Positions 13,701-28,700 of a stretch of 64,000 bases of DNA are shown here, one piece after another. Below the pieces are notes generated by a model. It worked only from the letters and a program-made list of their open reading frames with translations. It ran no database searches and had not been told where the DNA came from. How positions within the stretch are numbered: position 1 is the first letter of the stretch; each line of letters begins with the position of its first letter. The stretch spans positions 124,001 through 188,000 of the forward strand of contig JAODTK010005561.1 in the NCBI GenBank assembly GCA_026419785.1, written 5' to 3'. Origin of the DNA: Sclerodactyla briareus. Its lineage: Eukaryota > Echinodermata > Holothuroidea > Dendrochirotida > Sclerodactylidae. The position numbers and the translations under genes were made by a program.

Positions 13701-16700
13701 CACTGGCTCACTAAGAAAGTTGTTGGTGAAGAGGGTTTTTCAACAGACAGCCCTCCTTTGAGCACAGATGTTCAAAGTTGTTGTTATTCATCAGTAGAAA
13801 TATCAAGGTTCTTCATCTTCGTCCTCTCTGAAGACTCCCTGGAGCACCGCAGTTCCACTTGCGTGACAGACGGTGGAAACTACTTCTGTGAACCTATCTG
13901 GTAAACCAGCCTCGATGATGAAGGTGGTACCAATCTGAGTGCTATGGGGTAGAGAGGCGGAGGAGAGCACCTATAAGGACCTGGACCAGGTAGCATTCAA
14001 TTTGTGCGAGGGACCACATACACTGCGGTGGTTATCAAGCAGGACATCGAGTTTACAAGTTCAGGGTCAGGGCCGAGAATGCCAATGGTACTGGGCCACC
14101 CCTGGAAGGGTCAAGAACTTACTGATCAACGTATCACCTCATGGTGGATGGATATCTATTTAGGATTTAAGCAGATATTTGAATCACAGATGGATAGGTC
14201 AGTCAAATGGGAGAATGATCCCATTCCTACATGTGAAATGATTGGACAGTCCAAAATTCAGCTCTCCGCTAGCGAATTATGACAGCTAATGGGGCCCTCT
14301 GGAGAAAAGATTTGTGGAACTGGGATCGCGGGTTAGAAGGGAAAAAACTACCTAGAGAAGTGAAGAGAAGAAAAAGTCCAATAGCCGCACTAGAAGGAGG
14401 GGCCAGATTGGACAAGAAACTGCATACCGGCCTACACGTAGGGGCATACCAACGATAACAAGAAAATGAATGGAAATAGCATGACAAAGAAAATGGGAAG
14501 GAGATCGAAATAACCACTCTAACCCGAAAGGGAATTTTATCACCTGATAGTGCAGAAATATGGGGACCAATGAGCAATAGTGAATAACAATGAGTAAATG
14601 ATGATGAAAATGATGGCGTTTGTGCGGATGCATACCAAAATGAATAGTGACCAGGCTGGAAACTACTATCTAGATTTACTGGACCGAAAACTCGGTTGAT
14701 CTATTAGGTGTGTTGAAGTGACTAGAGGGCCGAAAAAAACACATTTTTAGTTATGTTCCTGAAGGTAAGTTCCCCCCTCCCCCCCTCCCCTCACCCCCTC
14801 CCCCCCCCCTCCCCCTCCCCACCCCCTCCCCCTCCCCCTCTTCATGGTAGCACTCGCCAGTGACTAGGGGGCCTTATTTGATTTGCATTGACAGTTAATG
14901 GGTTCAGGGACTATCCCGTCAATTTGAGCAATTTATGAGTATTAGAAATATGAACTTGGTAATAATTTTGATGTGAAAATTGATTTTGTTGTAAACCTGT
15001 GATCACGATGAACTAAACTAAGTATCATTGAATCAGATGAAGAATCCAGATCACCCACATGCATTAATCTCAGTTGTTTCAAAGAGGATAAAATTATGAA
15101 GACTTGTAGTTTCAAAGTAACTTCGAGAAATTTCAGGGTTGGGCTTGTTTGGCTAATGCAAAAGATCCGAATAATGTTTTAGATATGGATAGTTCTGTAT
15201 AGGAATCCATATGATTCCTCCAGCCGGACCCAGCGAGCCTGGTGTCCCAGAGGTCCACACCAGGCCGGGGAGGCGAGATGAGCCTGACCTGGACAGTGCC
15301 GCTGCACCATGGGGGTCGTCCCGTAAAGGGTACCAGTGGAGCACCGTGAGGACTTTGACCTACCCTGGACCCGGATCACCACGGAGCCTGTCAAAGACAC
15401 TACCCATCGTGTCAAGGGACTCAAGCCAGGGCAAGAATATGAGTTCCGAATTGTTGCAGTTTCTGATGTCGGTGTTGGAGGCCTAGCGAGCCCTTGTGTC
15501 CGAGATAGGCAGGGAACCGGCAGGTTCAGTCACTCGTTAATATCGACTGATATTATTCATGTCATTTGGCAATGTAATGTCGGTCAGTTACATGAATCAT
15601 TCATTATTTGAGGTTGGCTCTACCATCGCAAATGGAATTATTACTTGTGTTTTTATGATGTGTTCTCACTGGAGTAGATCATTTTAGATCTTGCTGTGTT
15701 AATTGATAACATTTCTGTCTCTTTGATTTGTGTTACTGAACAGGTCAGCCGTCACCACCTGGAATAACACAGATCCTGGAGGTGGACCTCAAGCTAATCG
15801 AGCTGGAGTGGACTCCACCAATGACCGACGGTGGCAGCGCCATCTCCCATTACATCATCGAGAGGAGTAAACAAGGCACTTCATGGACATGGACAGACAA
15901 GACCAAGGTCATCAACACATCCTACGCTTGTCACAAAGCTCACCGAGCACAAGAGTATGGTTCAGGGTACGAGCAGTGAATGAGGGCGGCTTTGAGAGCG
16001 ACCCTAGCAGACCATCTGTGTCTGCTGTAACGAGAAACCCGTCGGTGAGTTTTGTTCAGAGTCTACCCACCCGTTACAGGACCTTATGATTAGGGTCCAT
16101 GCGGTTTTGAACAGGATTACTGCATCCTACCTAGGAGACAACATGCCCAGGGTCAAAGTAGTCATTGGGAGTTTTTTTAAGATACCCATACTAGCAGTCA
16201 TTCCGCACAGCCCCCAGAAAAGTAGTTCAAAAGGGAATACTTTTTTTAACAAGTCATTCAAAGTCATTAACTGCACTGTTGACTTGGAGAATATTTATCA
16301 TGTGGATGGGAGTGTTGTGTGGGTTCTGTTTTTATCATTATTCTATGCCCAGAATGTAATACTCTTAATGTATTTCTATTTTCTAATGTTTTTTTTTTCC
16401 CTCCAAAAAGCTGAGGAGAAAGCCTTCTTTTATTGAGAGGCCACAATGCAGGTTGCTGACATCGGTAGCAAAGCAGAGTTTACTTGCCTGGTGACAGGGT
16501 CACCAAAACCAGAAGTTTCCTGGTAATGTAATCTCGATAGTCACAACTTCATATGCTGCTATGACTTAGAACAGTCTATCTACAATGCATAGTTGAATGA
16601 TCAACAATTGGTTTTTAAAACGTATGCGATTTATCAAACTTAGACCTTATCTTGATATGTATAGATTTAGCTGGTGAGGATCTCTGAAGAGTATCGACTA

Positions 16701-19700
16701 AAAAACTGACTCCGTCTTTCCATTCTTGAGAGTGAATTATGAATTATTTAAATACAACATCATTAGCTTCCTGTGCCACCTAGTTTTCATAGGTTTATTG
16801 AAATACTAAACTGCAACTGCAGGCTCACTGTTCAATAAACAGTTAAGACTATGAAATTAGCTGTATAACTAGGCAATAAAGGTTAAAAAGCGAGGGTTAT
16901 AGTAGTATAATTTACCCCTGTATATGTGGAAGTGACTGCAGATCCATGTGTTAGTGTTACAGTAGTAATAATTTACCCCTGTATATGTTGAAGTGACTGC
17001 AGATCCATGTGTTAGTGTTACAGTAGTAATAATAATTTACCCCTGTATATGTTGAAGTGACTTCAGATCCATGTGTTAGTGTCACAGTAGTAATAATTTA
17101 CCCCTGTATATGTTGAAGTGACTGCAGATCCATGTGTTAGTGTCACAGTAGTAATAATTTACCCCTGTATATGTTGAAGTGACTGCAGATCCATGCGTTG
17201 GTGTCACCGTAGTAATATTTATTCATCAGTCAGTATCCAAAGGAACAGGGAAGAAAGGAGTTTACCTGCAATTTTCACACTCTCACTATATGCAGACTTC
17301 AGTATTTACACCATCAATCCTTATTGCTTTTTCACTAGGAATTCGTAATGGTCAAGGAGATATACAGCGGAGGCCGATACAAGATCATCTCAGACAGTGA
17401 CGGACAGCACAAACTCATCATCCACAACATTGTAGGAGAGGATGTGGGCCTGTACACTATCATAGCCAAGAACAACAGTGGAGAGTCTCGGCTTCTGGGG
17501 AGCTGCTTATCAGACGTATGTATCATAAGCTCCCTCACATCTCCTCATAGGAATATATTGATCGAAGTGACAACAGATTGAAGTATTTGTGACTGATTAA
17601 ACGGTCAAGATCCTATCATTTTCCAGCATACAGTTCCCCCTACCTGGAACAAAACACAAGAACCTTGGTCTATGTTCGTTGGAGTGGTTATTTAAATATG
17701 CAAAAATAAAATGAAATTGCTGGCTCAGTATGCAAGTCAGGGCCATACTAGCACCACTAGGAGATGGCATTTCTCCAGTAGAGAATAATATTAATAATCA
17801 ATCTGAACAGTAATTTGGAATCGGAGAAAGGAATTGACTCCTGCAATCAAGTTGGGTTTTGCCATCATCATCTAAAATCTAGAGAAACACCATCTTCAAA
17901 TTGTCAGTAAAAATATCTCTGTCAAAACGTGTTCTGCTATTTATATGCAAGCATTCTACGTTCATGAGAAATTTTGGACAACAAGATAATTTTCCTCTGC
18001 ACTCAATTGTTTTGGATTCTGGATAATTCCTCTCAGACAAAGATGTCTCAAAAAGAGTCATTTATAGGAAGTTCTCTTATTCTGAATGTGAGAATAATGG
18101 TGACTTTACCGCTGTTGGGAGAATTATTTCATCTGAGAAATATTTAGCATTTGCACAAAACAATGAAACCCAAATGATACTTACCTTTTAGCACTCCTTA
18201 CTTTTTGTCAGAAAACCTACCTACTAGTTGCTGGAATCTGGCATATTCCTTTTAGCTATACGCTGGCCCCCTGTCTTCGGTTCATATGGCCAGCCTTCAC
18301 GTAAACGTCGCAAAAAGAGATCCAAAGTGCTGACAATGTTTTCCCCGACTTTTAGGGATCGTTCTTGTCGAACCTCTGTAGTTGGTAGTTGGTGGTAGTG
18401 TTTTTGGACTGTTTAAGAGACTTTTTAGGACGATCGTGATCCCAGCGGCAAGTAGGTGGGTTAACTGCAAAACTAATACTGAAAGGCCAGGTCATTGCCT
18501 ATAAAATGACATAATTTGGGGGTTCTGGTAAAATATGATGTGTATATTGTGTTTTTCATTCACTGATGCAGGCTCGAACTAATCTAATCCATTGGTTTGT
18601 TTCCCATGTAGGCTCCCCTATTGCCAGACTCCATGATATGCCCCCAGGAGTTCGACCTGCGTATACCATACCCCGCGATACACATCGAGATACCGGTCTA
18701 CGTTGAGGCCACGCCCATGCCAACCCTGAAGTGGAGGAAGGATGATGAGCTCTTGAAACCTAGAGTAAGAGTAATGTGAGTATAACATAAATACTGAGGA
18801 GGAGGGGGAGAAATGGGTCCCCCCCTCCCCCGTCCCCAGACAAGGGGGCCTACTACATTGGTCCTCTTCTTGCATGTTATAAAATATCGTTAGGTAGTGA
18901 AAAAAAGCTCTCATCATTACTTTGGTGGTAAACTTTAATGTGACACACAACATGATCCAGGCCCACCTGTTTACCGAATACTCCCCACAGGCTCATATCA
19001 AGCCGCTAGTTCAGTGAACCCTACCAAATTTAACGAGAGGAAAATGTTTATAGTTAATCATGATATCTTATTAGATGCTTTCAATACAGTCTTTAATTTG
19101 GAATCCATTCCTGTAATCTAGAGGGTCCTCAAAAAACATTTTCTGAATCTAAGAGCCCAATTCATGGAACACTCTCCTCTAACAGTGACCAATGGTATGA
19201 TGGTCCCTCACTATATATGAACCCCAATGCCCCAAAGTGTCCATGCCTCTGCCTTCCTATTCAGTAAGAGAGACAGCTAAACATGTCAATTATTTTATTA
19301 CATCACATTTAATATATATTCGATATGTCTTCCTCTCCAGCAGCTAAAAGCTATTAAATGTTGTATATAAATTGTTCCTTTTATTGTCTCGCCTGAACTT
19401 TGTTAAGGGAGAGACATAGTGGTCACTTTGTTGTAATGTCTGTCGGTCCTGTCCTGTCTGTCTGTCTGTCTTTCCGTCCCGTATGTGCGGTCCGATATCT
19501 TCTGAACCATGAAGCCATCAGCTGGCCCCTTGTTTTGGAGGTGCGTGTTGAAGATTTGTCGATGTGGCATCTACTTTCGTCCCGAAAAACCATACTCATT
19601 TGCATAAATTTGCATATTTAATGAAAATTGGCCCGGGAGCTTGTGTACAAGATATCTCTTGTTCGGTAATATGGGGCATTGGTGATGCTGTTCGGGGTAT

Positions 19701-22700
19701 ATAACAACTATGAAGTGTACACAAACTGATTAGATTCCCGGCATGATATATGCTAATTAAGTAGTCTAATTTGCATAATTTCTGCGTTAATTTTTCAAGT
19801 TTGTTGGATTTAGATGAAACTCGGTGGAAATGGTTTATCTATAGTCCCGATAAATTTTTCAGTAGGGACGAGGTCACCAAAGGTCATTTGATGTTAATAA
19901 TTCGCATTTACCTAGTATAATGGCAAATTTATGCAGATTTTAAAGTTTAGTGAATTCCTCATGAAACTTCGTGGAGATGTTACACCTTTGATCCTGATTA
20001 AATTAACAACAGGTGTAAAGGTACACTTAAGGTTTCATTTATGTGAATAATTTACATAATTTACGCGATTTTTAAATGGCCAATAAACCATGGAATGAGT
20101 GCAGTTAGGGTGCTCGTAGAGATTTGTCATGGTAATTTTGGGGTTCAGTGGATCAAACAACGTCTAAGACGAGGTCAGAAGGTCAAAGGTCAAGTTTCAA
20201 GAAAATGTGCTTATTTTAGGAGTTACAGGGCAAAGAAATAAAAACTGTCCATTTTTGGATATGTGATAGAGCTCTGTGTGCTTCAGAGACGAAACCCAAC
20301 TCCCGCTTCAATCTGACACCGGGTCTTCAAGTTACAAGGGGCCAAAGGTCGATTCGGATACCTTTTGGGCGATAGCATGGGGCATGTGTATCGGCTTACG
20401 TAATGCTTTTGGGGCTTGGTACTCACATCAAGGCAAAAGCTTTTTTCATCAAAACCTTCGTGTCATCAAAGGTCATTTAAGGTCGGAAAGCTGCCAAATA
20501 ATAACTTTCCTTTCCTCTGCCCAACTTCTAGTGACTTGTGTGCGATATGGCTGACTTTTTGGGACGTAATGCATATCATCGAGGGTACATTTTTCATGAA
20601 GAACGTTATGTCATCAAAGGTCATTCAAGGTCACTTATGGACAAAAAACTGCCTAATAATAGCATTTTCTTCAACACCTTCAAAACTTTATGCGATATGG
20701 CTGACATGTTTGACAGGCGTGGTGCTCATTACCAGGAGATATTTTTTTCATGAAAACTGACATTATGTCATAAAGGGTAGTTTAAGGCTAATAATCAGAT
20801 GTTCATTAAACCCTAATAGTTATTCCAAAGATTTCTCTCATCCCTGTACTATGATCCTCCAAGCGGTTCACCTTTCTCTGGCCCTCTGACAAGAAAGGCA
20901 GGCTTGTTTACATAAGAGGAGGGTAAGGAGGTAGACAGTCCATGCTACAGGGGGTCAGGTTCACCTTCAAAGAGCAGCTTATATTGACTGGTATGTGTGG
21001 AGAACAGCGGGAAGTAATTGCCTAAAGTTTGTTTGGCCAATATGATAACTGGAGGGAACTATCAACTCATTAATTGGTTTATAACCAGAGAGTATGGTCG
21101 ACCTTAGTTTAAGACCCCAAAATGTTATCAATGAATCGAGTCACTGGGGGTTATGCAGTGTGTATAATTGCTCCATTCATGCAATGTTCAAGTTTTGTTG
21201 AATTCCCATGAAATGTAGAAGTGTGGTCCTGAGATATGTGGAGTGAGCAAATCGGTCAATAGGAAGTTGAACATTGTGTCTAATTTGCATAATTAGGCTA
21301 ATCTAGTCACATTTCCACAAAGCTCATACTTCTTTACTCTTTAGTATCATTGTCAATAATCAGTCCTTACGAATTTGGAATTGATCACTGATAGTAGGGT
21401 ATAAATGCTAATAACAAAATCTAACAGTAACACTTTGAATGCCCTATAACTGTTTGCATGGTGACTATTGTGGAAACACTGATGGCGCAACCAGGCGAGA
21501 CCCTGGGGGCGTCGCCTTGTTTGGAATATATTGTGACCTGTTAAAATTTCTGTGGTACCAACCAATAATAATCTAAAACCTATGCAGGCAATCACTGACA
21601 GAAGACATTGCCAGACTCCGTATTGAGGGTGCAGAACGTGAAGACTCCGGGAGGTACCATCTGGAAGTGGAGAACCAGTTTGGCGTAGAACGGTGTGTTT
21701 TGCAATGTTCTGGTGCTTGGTGAGTGAAACATTTTACGTAAAATAAGATATAAAGCTAATGTACTTTTGGGTGATTTTATATATGTTCGTCAAACTTCGC
21801 TCGCAGTATGTTTACTTTAGTCGCCATTGAAGATGAACTAATTTATAAGAAGAAAAATGTAGAAAGGTTTTTCAAAAAGCCGTGTTTAACATTTCACTAG
21901 ATGCATGGGATGATAGTTATTGCATTAGAAGTGTTATCTCATTCGTCAGTACTAAAGATTTGAAATCATCACAATCTGTACCTCTAATGTTAGTCATAAT
22001 TATTTTATCGGAAATGTTGAATGCATAATGTATATTGACTATCATCAGGAAATAATAACATTGGCAACAATCAAGACTGGACCACTCCATATGTAGCATC
22101 AGATGTAAGAATTTGTTTTTGTGACCTTATGTCCCTCACTCCTCCATTGGAAGAGTGACACAGTGTGTATTGTTAGGTTGCCTCTTACCCTCTCACCGTT
22201 CTGAATTCTGGTGACCTGTCCATCTCCCCTCTTTTCCTACAGGTCATTGTTCCTCAGCTATGGGTTCAATATTGGTTGGCACCAACCTCCATCACCCTAG
22301 TTCATAAGATCCCCCCAACCCCGATCTACTCTTGTGCACTTCACTTGTACATTAGGGTGCTTTAGATTGCACAACGGCGACGGCAACGGCAACGTATGAC
22401 GTAATGTTTTTCACGTTGTAGACCACGTCGCCGTCCTGCAGTAAGGGCGCTTTAGATTTCTACGACGTGTCAATATGCCAGTTGCCTGATGTAGATGGCG
22501 CGTTTTACGATTGCGCGTTCGAGTATTGATCGTAAAATTCCCGAGTTCCATTGTTTAGCCTGTGAATGATTGACGCGCGCTGGGTCCACGTTCACGTCGT
22601 AGGGACAACGTGAAAAGTGAGTGACTCCCGGCGTTGGGGATTGACGTTTACGGCGTTGGTGAGGTGTCGCAGGCGCAGTAAGTTTTTCATTGCGTCATAC

Positions 22701-25700
22701 GTTGCCGTTGCCGTTGCCGTCGTGAAATCTAAAGCTCCCTAATCTCTACATACCTTTGCAACCATTCTTCAACAGACAAACCTGGACCACCAGAGGGAGA
22801 ATACTTTGTAACCAGGCAGGACACACCCGACTCAATCCACCTCAGGTGGGCTCCACCCAGGGATGACGGCGCGCCACCGTGACGTTGTACCATCGGAGAT
22901 GAAGGCAGCTCGGTAAGGAGCAGTGGTCCAAGGTGGGCACCACCCCCGATACCCACTACACCTTCAGAGGCTGCACCGCGGGTCCCATACATCTTCAGAG
23001 TCTTCGCTGAGAACAAGTACGGGAAGAGCGAGCCGTTGTGAAGTGAGGGATGTGCACCTTCGGCAGAGGGAAGATCGGTGAGCGGCTCGGACACTCATGT
23101 CTTTCTGTCATTCCCTGAAACTGTGCACACAATTGTGCATTGCCTATTGACACACAGCAGTATTTTAAACACTGTTTTTCTTTTCACTGAATCATGTCAA
23201 TAAATTTTTCAATAAACAAGCAATAACAATATCATATGCTTGACATTCCCAGATTCCAAAGCAGCCATATTCAGTGGAAATAACTGTCCAAAGTATGAAT
23301 TAAAAATGCTACAAATGTGTTTAGCAAGACTATTATAAACAAATTGCACGTCATTGGGTACTCCATTGAATCATTAAGATTTTCAACATCACCCTCGAGA
23401 CTTCCATTTCTTACCTCCAAACACCCATGGTCACTGGTCATTTTATGGTTGTTGGAAGGTATATCGAAAAAAAGGCCAGCATATAAACATTGTTACATGA
23501 AACTGTATACCTGCATGGTGAGCATTCCCTAAACACTATGTTTCTATATCTTATCCACACTAGATGTTCCATCGCCTCCATCTAAGCCAATGATCACAGG
23601 ACTCCAGCCACGGTCAGTGGAACTGACTTGGTCCAAGGCCGACTCAGCGGTGGTGGTGCCCGTCATTGGCTACGTCCTGGAGATGAAAGGTCACACGCCA
23701 AGAGATGGAGGCCGTGTCTTCGACGAGCCAATCAGGGACACCAAATGCATAGTCCCCAACCTGTCTGAGGTCTGCGAGTATGAGTTCCGGGTCATGGCAG
23801 TTATGAGCTTGGGCCGCAGCATGCCAGTAGACTCTCAGAGCTGTTGACATGGCCGGAGTTGGAGGTAAGACACCATCAATAGAAAGCTTGGCTGGAGTAT
23901 GCCCAGTAGACTCTTGAGCCTGTCGACATGGCTAGAGTTGGTTGTAAGACATCATGAATGCAAGCTTGGCAGGAGATGCCCAGTGGAATCTCAGAACCTG
24001 TTACATGGCTGGAGTTAGGGGTAGACACCATTTATAATGAGATTGGTCGAAGCATGGCCAGTACACTCAGAGCCTGTCGTCATGGCTAGAGTGATTGTAA
24101 GACACAATCGATAAAAAGCTTGGATGGAGCTTATTCCAGTTAATATTCTCGAATGCCTCGTCTACATAGCTGGAGTTGGTTGTAATTGTTAGCAAGCTTG
24201 GCCAGAGCTTGCCCAGTGAAATCTCAGAGTCTGTTGATATAGCTGGAGTTGGAGTTACTACACCTCAAGAAAGCTTGGCTGGAGTATGCCCAGTAGACTC
24301 TTGAGCCTGTCGACATGGCTCGAGTTGGTCATAGGACACATTGATGAGCTTGGCTGGAGGCTTGCCCAGTATATTCTCATTGCCTGTCTACATGCTTAAG
24401 TCTTTCAAAGACATCATTGACAGCAAGCTTGGTCAGAGCTTGCTCAGTGAAATCTCAGAGCCTGTCTACATAGCGGGAGTTGGAGGTAATACACCATCAA
24501 TGCAAAGCTTGGCTGGAGTATGCCCAGTAGACTCTTGAGCCTGATGACTTGGCTACGAGTTGGGGGTATAGGGACACCATTGATGAGCTTGGCTGGAGCT
24601 TGCCCAGTACATTCTCATGCCTGTTTACATAGCTGGAGTTGATTGTAAGACATCATTGTTAGCAAGCTTGGCCAGAGCTTGCCAGTGAAATCTCAGAGCC
24701 TGTGGACATGGCTTGGGTTGGAGGTAAGACACCATTTATAATGAGATTGGTCGAAGCATGGCCAGTACACTCAGAGCCTGTCGGGGACATGGCTAGAGTT
24801 GGTTGTAAGATACATTGATAAAAGCCCCGTGCACAGTAGATTCTCAGAATTGTCCACATAGTGGAGTAACGTTGATTGTAAGACATCATTGTTAGCAAGC
24901 TTGGCCAGAGTGAAATCTCAAAGCCTGTTGACATAGCTGGAGTTGGAGGTAATACACCATCAATAGAAAGCTTGGCTGGAGAGGCCCAGTAGACTTCTGA
25001 GCCCGGATGAGCATGGCTCGAGTTGGTCATAGGACTCTCTCATTATGATCTGGCTGAGCTTTGGCTGCCCAGTAGATTCTTCATTGCCTGTTACATAGCT
25101 GGAGTTGATTGTAAGACATCATTGTTAGCAAGCTTGGCCAGAGTGAAATCTCAAAGCCTGTTGACATAGCTGGAGTTGGAGGTAAGACACCATTTATAAT
25201 GAAATTGGTCGGAGCATGTCCAGTAGACTCAGAGCCTGTCGACATGGCTAGAGTTGGTTGTAAGATACAATTGATAAAAAGCTTGCCCAGTCTATTTCTC
25301 AAACTTGTCTACATAGCTGGAGTTGATTGTAAGACATCATTGTTAGCAAGCTTGGCCAGAGTGAAATCTCAAAGCCTGTTGACATAGCTGGAGTTGGAGG
25401 TAAGACACCATCAATAGAAAGCTTGGCTGGAGTATGCCCAGTAGACGCTGAGCCTGTCAACATGGCTAGAGCTGGTCTATGACACCATTGATAAGCTTGG
25501 CTGGAGCTTGCCCAGTACATTCTCATTTATACTAGATGGAGTTATTGGAAAGACATCATTATCAGCAATCTTGGTCCAGAGCTGTTCAGTGAAATCTCAG
25601 AGACTGTTGACATAGCTGGAGTTGGTTGTATGACCCGATTGATGAGCTTGGCCAGAGTTTCGCTTAGCAAACCCTTGAAGGCTGTCGACATGGCTGGAAT

Positions 25701-28700
25701 TGGACATAAGGCATCTTAATAACGAGCTTGGCCAGAGCATGCAAGGAACAGTCTCAGAGCTTCTGAACATGGCTGAGGTTGTAGGTAAGACACCCTTGAT
25801 ACTAAAGATCAAATTTTATGCCATTGGTTAATTTGACATGATTCATCACTTGCCTCATGTTCACATTGAACATTCGAAAAATGCCTTCTCATCTAGTGGA
25901 ATGTTTTATAGTTTCATAGTGTCCCTGTATATTCCACCTACTATTTCATTAAAATGTTTTTTTTAGATTCCTATTCTACTTTTCATGGTTTGTGGAGCCC
26001 CTAAAGACCTTGTGGTAGTTTGCATTGTTATGAGAACTCCTTATTATTATGATTGTTCAAGAATGTGATCTGGTGAACTTCCTCCAAGATCAGCCCCCAA
26101 TGGACAAACAACAAATCAATACTATTTGTCCCAATAGTCTTTTCCGTAAATTGCTCGCTCACCAAAATCAACTCTTCAATTCACTGTCCCATAGTCAGGG
26201 AATGCACCGGAACAACACTGTATCAAAAACGGAAGGCGAATAATGGATATATAAGGATATAAATATTGGTCTGAGATGAAGTTTATAACCAATATTTTCC
26301 TTTCTAATTTGTTCTCTCATAGCTGCATTCTGTGGCTTGTAGGAGGTCACTAATAGTAATCACAAGGAGACATAATAATAATGTTATATTCTATAACCAC
26401 TGCATGAATATCTCAATGATCTTCCTGGTTCTAAAGGAAAGGGTAAACCATTCTTTTTGAAGGAGCTTGAGACAGTGTCAGCTGCTGAAGGTACCTCTGC
26501 TTTACTCCAGTGCGAGATCAGCGGAGTACCGCCACCAGTAGTAAAGTGGTACCGCGATGGGCGCGAGCTACAGGCAGGCTCAAAGTACCGAATGGACGCC
26601 CACAATGGCATCTACAAACTGACAATCAACGAGGTGAAGAGGACGGAGCTGGCGGAATAAAAGCGGAGGCTAATACGCCTCTGGCACTGAATATGCAAAG
26701 GCCAGCCTGAATATTCATGGTGAGCAATATATCAGCATATGGAGATTCATAATTGGCATTCATGAAGGAGCTTGCAGCAATACTTCATTCTGTGTATATG
26801 GTACTTTTAGCATCAGAGAATATAATGCCTCGGAGATAAAAAGTCCCCACCCCAACCCCTGCTCTGTTTGACTTACAGTGCTCCTCTTTTCAACAGTAGT
26901 TAGTTATGTTGTGGCATGTACATGGTACTTTCAGCATCAGATAATATAGGGCCCTAGAGATAAAAATGCCTGCAACCCCTGCTCTGTTTAACCCTAGCAT
27001 CCACTCTTCAACAGTAGTCAGTTAGGTTGAATATTCATGACATTATCAATATGCGTTTTGTATGGATGAACCTGATAGTCTTGATAGATAGGTTTCTAAC
27101 AATAACCTAGTCCCTGTTGATTTTTTTTCACAGTTATGATGACTACAGTCAGTTATCTGTGGAATCAATAAATGTAAAAATCAGACACTCAGGCAGAGGA
27201 AATCATATCTGAACGTCAATCCTACTCTCCTCTAACATATCTTGTTTTTGGATATGTATTTCCGTCAATCTGTTAGTTAGATACAGCAGTTGGCTGTTTA
27301 CGTTTTATGCATGCCTTGACCCAGATGCCATCAAATTGAAGAGCAAATCAACCCAGGCAGTCTTTTCAATATTCATGTATTCATTTCTTTTATTCCCTGC
27401 ATCGCAGTTCCTCCGACAGTTGACTTTCCCTCGCACCTGCGAGCCGCACCAATCACACTCATGCCAGGCGAGACCTGAAGCTAGCGCATTGATGCCACTG
27501 GTACCCCCAAGCAAGCCGACTATCAGATGGGAGCACGACGATCGCCCCATCATGCCTGATGGCCGGAGGGAGGTGAAGACCATCGACCGTGATAGCACCC
27601 ATGAGGCCATCCAAATCAAGAGTGACACCAGAGGACGCTGGCAGATACCGTGTCATCGTAGAGAACCAATACGGATCTGGAACAGCCGATAAAAACGTCT
27701 TCGGTCCTTGTAAGGAGTTTATCATTGATGCCGATTATTTACATTTGTTTGGTCTTGGTAATTAACATTAAACATCAGCTGATCCTGTTTCCATATCTAT
27801 CAACTGATATTTCTCATAATAATAGTACAGAATGAAACTGTTTCATACCCATTATAATAGCTGAAATTTTGCATTATTAGTATACCAATGTTGATTTTGT
27901 ACCAAATTTAGTGATTATGTAATGAGATCAATGTGATCGAGTAGATATATATGCTTGCTAATCGTGCTTTGAAACTGGGCCAAATATGCCATAAATCGGA
28001 GATTATCATAGCTGAAATAATATTATTCCTCTTTTTCCCTATCATAGCTGGAATAATATTACCTCATTTAAATTTCTCTGGGAAGATGAATGTTTAGTGC
28101 TGAAAGATTAGAATTTGCTGTTTAAAATATGATTTTAGGTTCTACCAGAAGTGAGCATTTTGATCCTATATGGAATATCTCTTTACAGGTCACCCTGATC
28201 AACCTAGGAGCGTTGAAGTTCTCGATACCACTAGCGACACCGTCAAACTATCCTGGCAACCAAATGCCTCGGAAGTGGCAGCGCGTAACATCCTAGTGGT
28301 CCGAGAAGCGCGAAGGAGCGACTGGTCCATGGGTCAGGGCCCTCACTACACCGAATACCTGGGCTGAATTGACTGGCCTCAAGCCAGAAGAGTACCAGTT
28401 TAGAGTGGCAGCACTGAGCGCCTATGGCACCAGCGCTCCAACCACTGGCACCATACGTGGCTTGACCAAAGGTGAGCAAGTTACTGTTTTGAAAGATACA
28501 TGGTAACAATGTGGGATGATATAAAAATGGCAGGATGATTACTGGACAATATCTGTGACTTGTACTCTTACACAGAGTACTAATCCACTGTGGAAAATAC
28601 CTGTAATGTGAGTACACAATACAGGTATTTTCCAACACAAGAGTACTAATTCATTGTTTTGGCAATATCTATGACCTGTACTCTTACACAGCTGGGGGTA

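Noticed and set aside
14269-14633. Minus-strand open frames at 14.3-14.6 kb
   Set aside because: Overlapping frames of low complexity without start context or domain features, inside an intron.
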